Shown one piece after another: positions 41,118 through 50,655 of a stretch of DNA of 64,000 nt. The number at the start of each line of letters is the position of its first letter. Positions within the stretch are counted from its first letter, which is position 1. Position numbers and translations under genes: made by a program. The notes under the pieces are model-generated. The model saw only the letters and a program-made list of their open reading frames with translations, was not told the DNA's origin and did not search any database. Source of the stretch: Hoeflea sp. (lineage in GTDB: Bacteria > Pseudomonadota > Alphaproteobacteria > Rhizobiales > Rhizobiaceae); the NCBI RefSeq assembly GCF_030682515.1, contig NZ_JAUXOD010000122.1, forward strand, positions 84,799 to 148,798, read 5' to 3'.

Positions 41118-42878
41118 ATGACTATTCTCGAGATATCCGGCCTGTCGAAATCCTATGGCGAGGGCCCGTCGCGCACCGAAGTCCTGAGCAACATCAACCT
41201 GAAGGTCGCAGAGGGCGAGTTCATCGCCATTGTCGGCTTCTCCGGATCGGGCAAGACCACGCTGATCTCGCTTCTGGCCGGCCTGATCGAGCCGGATCTG
41301 GGTGGCGTGATCTTCAAGGGGACCGAAATCGACGGTCCCGGGCCGGAGCGCGGCGTCGTGTTCCAGTCCTACTCGCTGATGCCGTGGATGACGGTCGCGG
41401 GCAATGTCAGCCTTGCTGTCGACCGGGTGTTCAGGAAGAAATCACGCGCCGAGCGGGCGGCTATCGTCGACAAGTACATCGACATGGTCGGGCTGAGCCA
41501 TGCCCGCGACCGGAAGCCGGCCGAACTCTCCGGCGGGATGCGCCAGCGGGTCGCCGTCGCCCGGGCGCTGGCCATGCAGCCGGAAGTGCTGCTGCTGGAT
41601 GAACCGCTCTCGGCGCTCGACGCGCTCACCCGCGCCAAGTTGCAGGATGAGTTCGCCGACATCTGCCAGAGGGAGAAGAAGACCATCATTCTCATCACCA
41701 ATGATGTCGACGAGGCGATTCTGCTCGCAGACCGGATCATTCCATTGAAGCCCGGGCCGAGCGCCACGCTGGGTCCGGATTTCCGGGTCGATATTGCCCG
41801 GCCGCGAGCTCGCGCCGAGATGAATTCGGACGAGAATTTCATCCGTCTGCGCGGCGAGATCACAAGCTATCTGATGGAAGTCGGCGCCGAGCGCGGGTCC
41901 GATGTCGAACGCGATATTCGGTTGCCCACCATCGTGCCGATATCGCTCGGCAGGGACAGGCTGCCCAAGGCCTATGTCGAAGCGTCGGTCGCGATAAGGG
42001 ACGCGAGCTTCCTCGAGTTCAGCCAGCTCAAGAAGGTCTATCCGACGCCCAAGGGCCCGCTCACGGTGGTGGATGGCTTCGAGTTGAAGATGAAGAAGGG
42101 CGAGTTCACCACGCTTATCGGTCATTCCGGCTGCGGCAAGTCAACGGTGTTGTCGATGGTCGCCGGGCTCAATCCGATCACCGAAGGGGCGATCATTCTC
42201 GACGGCCGCCATATCACCCAGGCCGGGCCTGACCGCGCAGTGGTGTTTCAGGCGCCCTCGCTGATGCCATGGCTGAGTGCCTATGAGAACGTGGCCCTGG
42301 GCGTCGACCGGGTTTACCCGAATGCCTCCGGAGCCGAGCGCAACGACGTGGTGGAATACTACCTGCAGCGCGTCGGCCTTCTAGACGCGATGCACCGACC
42401 GGCGCTGGATCTGTCCAACGGCATGAAGCAGCGCGTCGGCATTGCCCGGGCGTTTGCGCTTTCGCCCAAGCTGCTGCTGCTCGACGAGCCGTTCGGCATG
42501 CTCGACAGCCTGACCCGCTGGGAGTTGCAGGACGTTCTGATGGATGTCTGGAAGCGCACCCGGGTGACCGCCGTCTGCGTCACCCACGACGTCGATGAAG
42601 CCATTCTGCTGGCTGACCGCGTGGTGATGATGTCGAACGGCCCCAATGCCCGGATCGGCAACATCATGGCGGTCGACCTGCCGCGTCCGCGTTCGCGCAA
42701 GGCGCTGCTCAATCACCCGGATTACTACGCCTACCGGGAGGAGCTTCTCGAGTTCCTGGAGGCCTATGAAGGCGGGGCGAACCCATCCGAAGCCCAGTTG
42801 CAATCCATTTCTGAAAAACGCTCTGTCCGCGTAGCCCGCCAGAAGTCGGCCGCTGCCAGGCTGAGCGCAGCGGAGTAA
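41118..42878 (+). CDS. nrtC: Nitrate ABC transporter ATPase with two fused ATP-binding domains
   Basis: A 586-residue protein with two complete NrtD-like ATPase domains. Domain 1 has [18 protein letters not shown] and [11 protein letters not shown]. Domain 2 has [18 protein letters not shown] (second G of the signature replaced by N) and [11 protein letters not shown]. Cyanobacterial NrtC instead joins one ATPase to an NrtA-like domain, so the symbol is used loosely; this form replaces the NrtC/NrtD pair with a tandem ATPase, common in alphaproteobacteria. The switch histidine of domain 1 is replaced (LITNDVDEA, where domain 2 has VTHDVDEA), so only one site may hydrolyse ATP efficiently. Confidence 0.88.
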   Translation: MTILEISGLSKSYGEGPSRTEVLSNINLKVAEGEFIAIVGFSGSGKTTLISLLAGLIEPDLGGVIFKGTEIDGPGPERGVVFQSYSLMPWMTVAGNVSLAVDRVFRKKSRAERAAIVDKYIDMVGLSHARDRKPAELSGGMRQRVAVARALAMQPEVLLLDEPLSALDALTRAKLQDEFADICQREKKTIILITNDVDEAILLADRIIPLKPGPSATLGPDFRVDIARPRARAEMNSDENFIRLRGEITSYLMEVGAERGSDVERDIRLPTIVPISLGRDRLPKAYVEASVAIRDASFLEFSQLKKVYPTPKGPLTVVDGFELKMKKGEFTTLIGHSGCGKSTVLSMVAGLNPITEGAIILDGRHITQAGPDRAVVFQAPSLMPWLSAYENVALGVDRVYPNASGAERNDVVEYYLQRVGLLDAMHRPALDLSNGMKQRVGIARAFALSPKLLLLDEPFGMLDSLTRWELQDVLMDVWKRTRVTAVCVTHDVDEAILLADRVVMMSNGPNARIGNIMAVDLPRPRSRKALLNHPDYYAYREELLEFLEAYEGGANPSEAQLQSISEKRSVRVARQKSAAARLSAAE

Positions 42879-42882
42879 GCTC

Positions 42883-45336
42883 ATGACCCGGAAACAGAAA
42901 CTTGTCGTTATCGGCAATGGCATGGCGCCGGGACGGATGCTGGAGCATCTGTTCGAGGCGGCGCCGGACGCCTTTGATGTCACCATTTTCAACGCCGAAC
43001 CCCGCGTCAATTACGACCGCATCATGCTGTCGCCGGTGCTGTCGGGCGAAAAGAGCTTTGAGGATATCATCATCCATGGCGATGGCTGGTACATCAAGCA
43101 CGGCGTGATGCTCTACAAGGGCCACAAGGTGGTGGAGATCGACCGGCAGGCAAAGAAGGTCAGGTCGGAGCACGGCGAAGTGGCGAGCTACGACAAGCTG
43201 GTCATCGCCACCGGGTCGGCGCCCTTCATCATTCCTGTGCCCGGCCATGATCTCCCCGGCGTCCTGACCTATCGCGATCTCGACGATGTCGATGCGATGC
43301 TGCTCGCCGCGCAATCTCGCGGCAAGGCCGTCGTCATCGGCGGCGGATTGCTGGGCCTTGAAGCGGCCGCCGGCCTCAAGGAGCGCGGCATGGATGTCAC
43401 CGTCATCCATCTGATGCCGACGCTGATGGAGCGCCAGCTCGATCCCGCCGCCGGCTACCTGCTCGAGCGCGAACTCGAAAGCCGCGGCATTAAGGTCATC
43501 ACCAAGGCCAGCACCAAGAGGATCCTCGGCGAGACCCGTGTCGAAGGCATCGAGCTTGAGGACGGTACGATCATTCCGGCGACGTTGGTGGTCATGGCCG
43601 TCGGCATAAGGCCGAGCGCCGCCCTGGCCAAGGAGGCTGGGCTTTCCGTCAATCGCGGCATCGTCGTCACCGACAGCATGCAGACCAGCGATCCCGATAT
43701 TTTCGCGCTCGGCGAATGTGTCGAGATCAACGGCAATGTCTATGGCCTGGTCGCCCCGCTCTACCAGATGGCGGAGGTCGCCGCTTCCCATCTCACGGGT
43801 GGCACGGCCAGACGTTTCGTCGAAACCTCGACGGCAACCAAGCTCAAGGTCACCGGCATAAATCTCTCTTCGGTCGGCGATTTCAGCGAGGCCGAAGATC
43901 GCGAGGAGATCGTGCTGCGCGATGCCGCAGCTGGCGTCTACAAGCGGCTGGTCCTCAAGGACAACAGGATCCTCGGCGTGGTGCTCTACGGCGAAACCGC
44001 CGATGGCGCCTGGTTCTTCGACCACCTGAAAAAACAGACCGACATCTCGGAGATGCGCGAGACTCTGATCTTCGGCCAGGCCTATCAGGGAGGGTCCCAA
44101 CTGGACCCTATGGCGGCCGTTGCAGCCTTGCCGGATGATGCGGAAATCTGCGGCTGCAACGGCGTATGCAAGGGAAAGATCACCGGAGTCATCACCGCCA
44201 AGGGGCTCAAAGGGCTTGACGAAGTCCGGGCTCACACAAAGGCCTCGGCCTCCTGCGGCACATGCACCGGCCTGGTCGAGCAGTTGCTGTCGCTGACCCT
44301 TGGTGACGCCTACAATCCGGCCGCGGTCACGCCGATGTGCGGCTGCACCGGGCTGGGCCATGATGACGTGCGCCGCCTGATCAAGGCGAAGCAGCTCAAG
44401 TCCATTCCGGCGGTCATGCAGGAACTTGAATGGAAGACCTCCTGCGGCTGCGCCAAATGCCGTCCGGCGCTCAACTATTATCTGGTCTGTGACTGGCCTG
44501 ATGAATATGCCGACGACTACCAGTCGCGCTTCATCAACGAGCGGGTGCACGCCAACATCCAGAAGGACGGCACCTATTCGGTGGTGCCGCGGATGTGGGG
44601 CGGCATGACCTCCTCGTCCGAGCTCAGGGCAATCGCCGACGTCGTCGACAAGTTCAACATTCCGGCGGTCAAATGCACCGGCGGCCAGCGCATCGACATG
44701 CTGGGTATCAGGAAAGAGGACCTGCCAGCCGTCTGGGCCGATCTCGGCAAGGCGGGGTTTGTCTCGGGCCAGGCCTATGCCAAGGGGCTCAGGACGGTGA
44801 AGACCTGCGTCGGCACCGACTGGTGCCGGTTCGGGACCCAGGACTCCACTGGCCTGGGCATCAGGCTCGAGAAATTCATGTGGGGCTCCTGGACCCCGGC
44901 CAAGCTGAAAATGGCGGTCTCCGGCTGCCCGCGCAATTGTTCGGAAGCGACCTGCAAGGACATTGGCATTGTCTGCGTCGATTCAGGCTTCGACATACAT
45001 TTCGCCGGCGCCGCCGGTCTGGACATCAAGGGCACCGAGATCCTCGGGCACGTCAAGACCGAGGACGAGGTGATGGAGCATGTCGTGGCGCTGGCGCAGA
45101 TGTACCGCGAGCAGGGCCGTTATCTCGAACGCATCTACAAATGGGCCAAGCGCATCGGCCTCGACGAGATCCGCCGCCAGATCATGGATGAGCCCGACAA
45201 GCGCAAGGCCTATTACGAGCGTTTCGTCTTCAGCCAGAAATTCGCCCAGGTCGACCCCTGGTCCGAACGGGTCTCGGGCAAGGACAAGCACGAGTTCAAC
45301 CCCATGGCGACGCTGACCCTGGAGGCCGCGGAATGA
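42883..45336 (+). CDS. nirB: Assimilatory nitrite reductase [NAD(P)H], large subunit
   Basis: An 817-residue siroheme enzyme reducing nitrite to ammonium in the cytoplasm. Domains in order: FAD/NAD(P)H reductase (VVIGNGMAPGRMLEH; GGGLLGLEAAAGL near residue 149; LGECVE), BFD-like [2Fe-2S] (CGCNGVCKGKI...CGTCTGLVEQLL, about 423-470), a second BFD-like cysteine cluster (CGCTGLG, CGCAKC), then ferredoxin-like nitrite reductase halves with the siroheme/4Fe-4S cysteines in TCVGTDWCRFG and SGCPRNCSEATC. Length and order are normal for NirB. It overlaps nirD by four bases. Confidence 0.95.
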   Translation: MTRKQKLVVIGNGMAPGRMLEHLFEAAPDAFDVTIFNAEPRVNYDRIMLSPVLSGEKSFEDIIIHGDGWYIKHGVMLYKGHKVVEIDRQAKKVRSEHGEVASYDKLVIATGSAPFIIPVPGHDLPGVLTYRDLDDVDAMLLAAQSRGKAVVIGGGLLGLEAAAGLKERGMDVTVIHLMPTLMERQLDPAAGYLLERELESRGIKVITKASTKRILGETRVEGIELEDGTIIPATLVVMAVGIRPSAALAKEAGLSVNRGIVVTDSMQTSDPDIFALGECVEINGNVYGLVAPLYQMAEVAASHLTGGTARRFVETSTATKLKVTGINLSSVGDFSEAEDREEIVLRDAAAGVYKRLVLKDNRILGVVLYGETADGAWFFDHLKKQTDISEMRETLIFGQAYQGGSQLDPMAAVAALPDDAEICGCNGVCKGKITGVITAKGLKGLDEVRAHTKASASCGTCTGLVEQLLSLTLGDAYNPAAVTPMCGCTGLGHDDVRRLIKAKQLKSIPAVMQELEWKTSCGCAKCRPALNYYLVCDWPDEYADDYQSRFINERVHANIQKDGTYSVVPRMWGGMTSSSELRAIADVVDKFNIPAVKCTGGQRIDMLGIRKEDLPAVWADLGKAGFVSGQAYAKGLRTVKTCVGTDWCRFGTQDSTGLGIRLEKFMWGSWTPAKLKMAVSGCPRNCSEATCKDIGIVCVDSGFDIHFAGAAGLDIKGTEILGHVKTEDEVMEHVVALAQMYREQGRYLERIYKWAKRIGLDEIRRQIMDEPDKRKAYYERFVFSQKFAQVDPWSERVSGKDKHEFNPMATLTLEAAE

Positions 45337-45665
45337 ACGCTCTCACGCAAACCTGGGTCAGGATCGGCAAGATCGGCGATATCCCGCGGCGTGGCGCGCG
45401 CTGTGTGAAACATGGCGACATGAGCATCGCCATCTTCCGAACCGCCGACGACCGGGTCTTCGCGCTGGAGGACAAGTGCCCGCACAAGAACGGGCCCCTG
45501 AGCCAGGGCATCGTCCATGATGGCTGTGTCACCTGTCCCCTGCACAACTGGGTGATCAGCCTGGAAACCGGGGCAGCGCAAGGGGCTGACGAAGGCCGGA
45601 CCCTGTCGTTTCCGGTCCGGCTCGAAGGCGACGAGATCGTGCTCGGCCTCGGCGCCCCGGCATGA
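45333..45665 (+). CDS. nirD: Assimilatory nitrite reductase small subunit, Rieske type
   Basis: A 110-residue Rieske-fold subunit. The [2Fe-2S] ligands are present: CPHKNGPLSQG (Cys, His) and CPLHNW (Cys, His). E. coli NirD lacks these residues, so this one may carry a cluster and take part in electron transfer to NirB. It is coupled by ATGA overlaps at both ends to nirB and the nitrate reductase gene. Confidence 0.93.
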   Translation: MNALTQTWVRIGKIGDIPRRGARCVKHGDMSIAIFRTADDRVFALEDKCPHKNGPLSQGIVHDGCVTCPLHNWVISLETGAAQGADEGRTLSFPVRLEGDEIVLGLGAPA

Positions 45666-48337
45666 CCGCGGATCCGGCCAGCGCGGTCAAGACAACATGT
45701 CCCTATTGCGGGGTGGGCTGCGGCGTTCTGGCGACCCTGGAGGAGGGCGGCGCCGTCACCATCACGGGCGACCCGGACCACCCCGCAAACCATGGCCTTC
45801 TGTGTTCCAAGGGCTCGGCGCTCGGTGAGACCGTCGATCTGGATGGGCGACTGCTCCATCCGGAAATCGCGGGCGAACGCGCCGCCTGGGACACGGCTCT
45901 CGATCTCGTCGCCTCGAAATTCGCGCAGGCGATCGCCGAGCATGGCCCCGACAGCGTCGCCTTCTATGTCTCCGGCCAGTTGCTGACCGAGGATTATTAC
46001 GTCGCCAACAAGCTGATGAAGGGCTTCATCGGCTCGGCCAACATCGACACCAATTCGCGGCTCTGCATGGCGTCCTCGGTCGCAGGCCACCGCCGCGCCT
46101 TTGGCAGCGACACGGTGCCCGGCACCTACGAGGATCTGGAGCTTGCCGACCTCGTCGTGCTGACGGGCTCCAACCTCGCGTGGTGTCACCCGGTTCTCTA
46201 CCAGCGTCTCGCCGCGGCGAAGGTCGCGCGGCCTGAGATGAAGATCGTGCTGATCGATCCGCGCCGCACCATGACCGCCGATCTTGCCGATCTGCATCTG
46301 GCGATTGCGCCGGACGGCGATGTCAGCCTGTTTCTCGGGCTGCTGGCCCACCTGGCGGACAACGGCTTTGTCGACGCGACCTATGTCGGCGCCTTCACCA
46401 CCGGCCTCGAGGAAGCGGTGGCCATCGCCCGCGCCCAGGGTCTTGCCGACCTGGCCACGCGGACCGGGTTGCCCGGGGCGGATCTCGAGGCGTTTTTCGC
46501 CCTGTGGGCGGGAAGCGAAAGAGTGGTCACGGTCTACAGCCAGGGGGTCAACCAGTCTGCGACCGGCACGGACAAGGTCAACGCCATCATCAATTGCCAC
46601 CTCGCCACCGGCCGCATCGGCAGGCCCGGCATGGGGCCGTTTTCCGTGACCGGCCAGCCCAACGCCATGGGCGGCCGCGAGGTTGGCGGTCTCGCCACCA
46701 TGCTGGCGGCGCATATGGACATTGAAAACCCCGATCACCGAGACCGGGTGCAGCGGTTCTGGAAGTCGCCGGTCATCGCGAGCAGGCCCGGCCTCAAGGC
46801 GGTCGACATGTTCGAGGCGGTGGGCGACGGGCGGATCAAGGCGATCTGGATCATGGCCACCAATCCGGTCGTTTCGATGCCGGACGCGGACGCCGTGGAA
46901 GCCGCGCTCAAGGCCTGTCCCTTCGTGGTGGTGTCCGACATCATGGCCGAGACCGACACCATAAGGCATGCGCATGTCAAACTGCCGTCGCTGGGATGGG
47001 GCGAGAAGGACGGCACGGTGACCAATTCCGAACGCCGCATCTCGCGCCAGCGCGCATTCTTGCCCGTGCCAGGCGAGGCCAGGCCGGACTGGTGGCAGAT
47101 GGCTCAGGTGGGCAAGCGCATGGGTCATGGCAAGGCCTTCGATTTTGCCGATGCCGCGTCTATCTTCCGCCAATACGCCGCCCAGACCGCCTTTGAGAAT
47201 GATGGCAGTCGCGACCTCGATATCGGTGCCTGCGCCGGCATTGACGAGGCTGCCTATGACGCGCTCGACCCCTTCCAGTGGCCCAAACCTGCCGATCATG
47301 CGGCTCGAGCAACACAGACGCGCTTTTTCGCCAATGGCGGCTATTTCACCAAAGACCGGCTGGCGCGGTTTGTGACGGTCGAGCCGGCGCGCCAGGAAGG
47401 CGCGTGCGCTGAACTCCGCTTCACGCTCAACACCGGCCGGGTACGCGACCATTGGCACACGATGACACGCACCGGCAAGAGCGCCCGCCTGTCGGCGCAT
47501 GTCACCGAGCCGTTCGTTGAAATTCATCCGCGTGACGCAACAGCGCTCGGTATAGCCGCCGCCGATTTGGTGCGGGTGACGAGCGCGCGCGGAGAGATTA
47601 TCGTCCGGTCGCTGATCACCGAACGGCAGCGGCAAGGCAGCCTCTTCGTGCCGATGCACTGGACCGATCAGTGGGCATCGGGCGCCCGTGTCGACCGGCT
47701 GGTTGCGCCCAGGGTTGATCCTTTCTCCGGGCAACCGGCGTTGAAGACGACATCTGCAGGGCTCACCAAGTTCGAGGGGAGCCTCTATGGCTTTGTTGTC
47801 AGTCACGTCAGGCCGGACATGCACCTTGCCGATTACTGGGCAGTCGCGCGCGCTCGCGAAGGTTGGCGCGCCGAGTTTGCCCTTGCTGATACGCCTGCGG
47901 AGATCCCTGGTTTCATCAGCACCCTGCTGGGCCTCGATCCGGCGGCACCGCTGTTGTCGTTTACCGACCCCAGGAGCGGACTGACCCGCCACGCCGCTTT
48001 TGACGGGGTCCGGCTGGTAGGTGCGGTCTATCTGTCGGACCGGCCCGTGGCGGTATCGCGAAGCTGGGCCGTTGACCAACTCCACCAGGAGTTCGCCAAC
48101 CTGTCTTCACGCTGGCGGGTGATCGCCGGTCGTCCGGCCAACGACATGCCGGACAAGGGCGCCATCGTCTGTGCCTGCATGAATGTCGGCATCAATGACA
48201 TTGTCGGCGCCATCCGCGGCGGCTGCGCCAGCGTCGACGAGATTGCCGATATCACCGCCGCCGGCACCAATTGCGGCTCCTGCAAAGCGGAAATCAAGGT
48301 CATTCTCGATGAACATCAGATCATTGCAGCGGAATAA
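45662..48337 (+). CDS. nasA: Assimilatory nitrate reductase, molybdopterin catalytic subunit
   Basis: An 891-residue Mo-bis-MGD enzyme reducing nitrate to nitrite in the cytoplasm. The N-terminal [4Fe-4S] site is CPYCGVGC...LLCSKG (cysteines 13, 16, 20 and one near 56). Molybdopterin oxidoreductase segments follow (SNLAWCHPVLYQR, TGRIGRPGMGPFS, QPNAMGGREVGG). A molydopterin-binding domain begins near residue 585 (FTLNTGRVRDHWHTMTRT). The C terminus has an extra BFD-like [2Fe-2S] domain (VCACMNVGINDI...NCGSCKAEI), a usual NasA feature that receives electrons. It overlaps nirD and cysG. Confidence 0.95.
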   Translation: MTADPASAVKTTCPYCGVGCGVLATLEEGGAVTITGDPDHPANHGLLCSKGSALGETVDLDGRLLHPEIAGERAAWDTALDLVASKFAQAIAEHGPDSVAFYVSGQLLTEDYYVANKLMKGFIGSANIDTNSRLCMASSVAGHRRAFGSDTVPGTYEDLELADLVVLTGSNLAWCHPVLYQRLAAAKVARPEMKIVLIDPRRTMTADLADLHLAIAPDGDVSLFLGLLAHLADNGFVDATYVGAFTTGLEEAVAIARAQGLADLATRTGLPGADLEAFFALWAGSERVVTVYSQGVNQSATGTDKVNAIINCHLATGRIGRPGMGPFSVTGQPNAMGGREVGGLATMLAAHMDIENPDHRDRVQRFWKSPVIASRPGLKAVDMFEAVGDGRIKAIWIMATNPVVSMPDADAVEAALKACPFVVVSDIMAETDTIRHAHVKLPSLGWGEKDGTVTNSERRISRQRAFLPVPGEARPDWWQMAQVGKRMGHGKAFDFADAASIFRQYAAQTAFENDGSRDLDIGACAGIDEAAYDALDPFQWPKPADHAARATQTRFFANGGYFTKDRLARFVTVEPARQEGACAELRFTLNTGRVRDHWHTMTRTGKSARLSAHVTEPFVEIHPRDATALGIAAADLVRVTSARGEIIVRSLITERQRQGSLFVPMHWTDQWASGARVDRLVAPRVDPFSGQPALKTTSAGLTKFEGSLYGFVVSHVRPDMHLADYWAVARAREGWRAEFALADTPAEIPGFISTLLGLDPAAPLLSFTDPRSGLTRHAAFDGVRLVGAVYLSDRPVAVSRSWAVDQLHQEFANLSSRWRVIAGRPANDMPDKGAIVCACMNVGINDIVGAIRGGCASVDEIADITAAGTNCGSCKAEIKVILDEHQIIAAE

Positions 48338-49796
48338 CAATTGCCGCCCTGGGGCTTCGAACCAACGCATGGGCGCGCTGGCGACCTTGCCTGTGTTTTA
48401 CAAGTTGCAGGACAAGCCTGTGCTCGTCGCCGGCGGGTCGGATGCAGCGGCTTGGAAGGCTGAACTGCTCGCGGCTGCCGGAGCCCTGGTACATGTCTTT
48501 GCCGAGGAACTCGATCCCGCCTTCACCGCCCTGCTCGCCCAGCGTCGCGTCTCGGGCGCATTCATCTGGCACAAGCGACCATGGTCAGGCGATAGCTTCA
48601 CGGGAATGCAGATCGCCATCTGCGACGCGCCGACCGATGGCGAAGCCCATGCGTTCGGGTGCGCGGCGCGGGCCGCCGGGGTTGCCGTCAACGTCATCGA
48701 CAAACCGGCCTGGTGCGACTTCCAATTCGGTTCCATCGTCAACCGCTCGCCGGCGGTCATAGCGATCTCGACCGATGGTGCGGCGCCGATCCTCGGCCAG
48801 GCCATCCGCCGCCGCATCGAAACGCTGATCCCGCCGTCGCTGGCGAAATGGGCGCAGTTGGCCCACACCATCCGCTCGGCGGTCAATGAGCGGCTGGCGC
48901 CAGGCGGCGCGCGCCGGGCGTTCTGGGAAAGTTTCGTCGACAGTGCTTTCGGCGCGGAGCCGACCGGAACCACGGCGCGCCAGTTGCTTGCCGGCGCCGA
49001 TGCGCTGGGTCGGTCAAATTCGAATCGGACGGGCAGGGTCACGCTCGTCGGTGCCGGCCCGGGGGACGCCGAACTGCTGACGCTGAAAGCCGTCCGGGCG
49101 CTGCAGGCAGCTGATGTCATCCTTTTTGATGACCTTGTTTCGGGTGATGTGCTGGAACTGGCGCGCCGCGAGGCAAAACGCATGCTGGTGGGAAAACGCG
49201 GCGGGCGGGAGAGTTGCAGACAGGATGACATCAACGCGACCATGGTCAGGCTCGCCAAAGCCGGCAAGCACGTGGTGCGGCTCAAAGGCGGAGATCCGAT
49301 GATCTTTGGCCGCGCGGGGGAGGAAATCGCCCGGCTTCAGGAGGAAGGCATAGAGGTCTCGGTGATTCCGGGCATCACCTCGGCGCTGGCAATGGCCGCA
49401 CAGCTTGGCGTGTCGCTGACACACCGGGATCATGCCCAGTCGGTCCGCTTTGTCACCGGCCATAGTCGCAATGGCGAGCTGCCGAAGGATCTGGACTGGG
49501 CCGGCATCGCCGATGCGAGGACCACCACGATCTTCTACATGGGTGGACGCACGGCCGGCGCGATTGCGGCCCGGCTCACCGAAAGGGGTATGGATCCATC
49601 AATGCCCGTTGTGATTTCAAGATCCGTCGCCCGCGAGGGCTTTGAGCGCTGGACGGGGACTCTCCGGGACCTTGCCAGCGGCATGACACTCATCGGTTAC
49701 GATGAACCTGTTCTCGTCGGTGTGGGCTCGGTGTTCGCAGTACTGACCCAAGGGCAAATCGGTGTCACATCCACCTTCGGTCCCGCTGTGTCATGA
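48309..49796 (+). CDS. cysG: Siroheme synthase (trifunctional CysG)
   Basis: A 495-residue fusion that makes siroheme for NirB. The N-terminal part is precorrin-2 dehydrogenase/ferrochelatase (VLVAGGSDAAAWKAELL near residue 40; IVNRSPAVIAISTDGAAP). The C-terminal part is uroporphyrinogen-III C-methyltransferase (VTLVGAGPGDAELLTLKA near residue 243; VVRLKGGDPMIFGRAGEE; GITSALAMAA). ATG 48309 is chosen because AAGG lies 8 bases upstream and it overlaps nasA by 29 bases. ATG 48369 would also give a complete domain. It is the last gene of the nitrate operon, ended by the stem at 49806. Confidence 0.92.
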   Translation: MNIRSLQRNNNCRPGASNQRMGALATLPVFYKLQDKPVLVAGGSDAAAWKAELLAAAGALVHVFAEELDPAFTALLAQRRVSGAFIWHKRPWSGDSFTGMQIAICDAPTDGEAHAFGCAARAAGVAVNVIDKPAWCDFQFGSIVNRSPAVIAISTDGAAPILGQAIRRRIETLIPPSLAKWAQLAHTIRSAVNERLAPGGARRAFWESFVDSAFGAEPTGTTARQLLAGADALGRSNSNRTGRVTLVGAGPGDAELLTLKAVRALQAADVILFDDLVSGDVLELARREAKRMLVGKRGGRESCRQDDINATMVRLAKAGKHVVRLKGGDPMIFGRAGEEIARLQEEGIEVSVIPGITSALAMAAQLGVSLTHRDHAQSVRFVTGHSRNGELPKDLDWAGIADARTTTIFYMGGRTAGAIAARLTERGMDPSMPVVISRSVAREGFERWTGTLRDLASGMTLIGYDEPVLVGVGSVFAVLTQGQIGVTSTFGPAVS

Positions 49797-49805
49797 AAAA
49801 GTGAA

Positions 49806-49836
49806 ATTGCGCCCACGACCGACGTGAAGGCGCAAT
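49806..49836. terminator. Convergent stem-loop between cysG and the SDR gene
   Basis: ATTGCGCC/GGCGCAAT (49806-49813 and 49829-49836) with inner CACG/CGTG pairs. Read on the minus strand it is followed by TTTCACTTTTTC, so it probably terminates the minus operon, and perhaps both. Confidence 0.6.
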
Positions 49837-49888
49837 CCCGACCACGGTGAACCGCGACCGGAATGTCCAGCAGCACCATTGCCGTTCC

Positions 49889-50650
49889 CTATCTGCCCAG
49901 CCAGCCGCCATCGACGGGAAGAATGGCTCCGTGAATGAAGCGCGCAAGATCGCTGCACAGGAACGCCACCGGCTCTGCGATTTCCTCGGGCTGACCCCAC
50001 CGCGCGGAGGGAACCCGGTCCATCAGCACCTTCTGACGAGCCGGATCGGCCTGCAGCGCCGCGGTGTTGTCGGTGGCTACATATCCGGGTGCGACGCCAT
50101 TGACGTTGACGCCGCTCGATGCCCACTCGTTGGCGAAGGCCCTGATGAGTTGTGCCACCGCACCCTTGCTGGCCGCATAGCCCGGGACGTTGATGCCGCC
50201 CTGAAAGCTCAGAACCGAGGCGATGAACACAACTTTGCCATGCCCGCGCTGAACCATGCCGCGGCCAAGGGCCTGGGTGAGGATGAACGGGGCATCGCAG
50301 TTTACCGCCATCACTGCGTCCCAGTCTTCGAGCGGGTGTTCGCTGGCCGGCGCACGGCGGATCATCCCGGCATTGTTGACCAGTATCGAAATGTCGCCGC
50401 GATCGGCCATCCGGGCTGCGAAGGCAAGCGTTGCGTCCCGGTCTCCCAGGTCGCATGTCTCGGCAGTGAAATGCCGGCCCGCGGCCCTCACCAGGTGAGC
50501 CGTCTTGCCGCCATCTTCCGGCATCGAGCTCGCCGTGCCGACGATATCGGCTCCGGCGCGGGCCAGAACCGCTGAGATCGCTCGCCCTATCCCCCGGGAT
50601 GCGCCGGTCACCAAAGCGGTCTGTCCTGTCAAGTCGATCGGAAGGGGCAC
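49889..50650 (-). CDS. KduD-like short-chain dehydrogenase
   Basis: A 253-residue classical SDR. TGASRGIGRA (residues 15-24), LVNNAGMIRR, catalytic Ser in IASVLSFQGG and YAASK (about residue 157). NNAGMIRRAPA and the C-terminal HGAILPVDGGWLGR are typical of 2-deoxy-D-gluconate 3-dehydrogenase / KduD. The start is GTG 50650 with GAGGT upstream. It is the last gene of the minus operon. Confidence 0.85.
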   Translation of the reverse strand: MPLPIDLTGQTALVTGASRGIGRAISAVLARAGADIVGTASSMPEDGGKTAHLVRAAGRHFTAETCDLGDRDATLAFAARMADRGDISILVNNAGMIRRAPASEHPLEDWDAVMAVNCDAPFILTQALGRGMVQRGHGKVVFIASVLSFQGGINVPGYAASKGAVAQLIRAFANEWASSGVNVNGVAPGYVATDNTAALQADPARQKVLMDRVPSARWGQPEEIAEPVAFLCSDLARFIHGAILPVDGGWLGR

Positions 50651-50655
50651 GTCTT

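Noticed and set aside
45296..48085. A 929-codon open frame on the minus strand opposite the nitrate reductase gene
   Set aside because: It is antisense to a clear nasA with intact cofactor motifs, is rich in Arg/His/Gly as expected from a GC-rich complement, and shows no domain.
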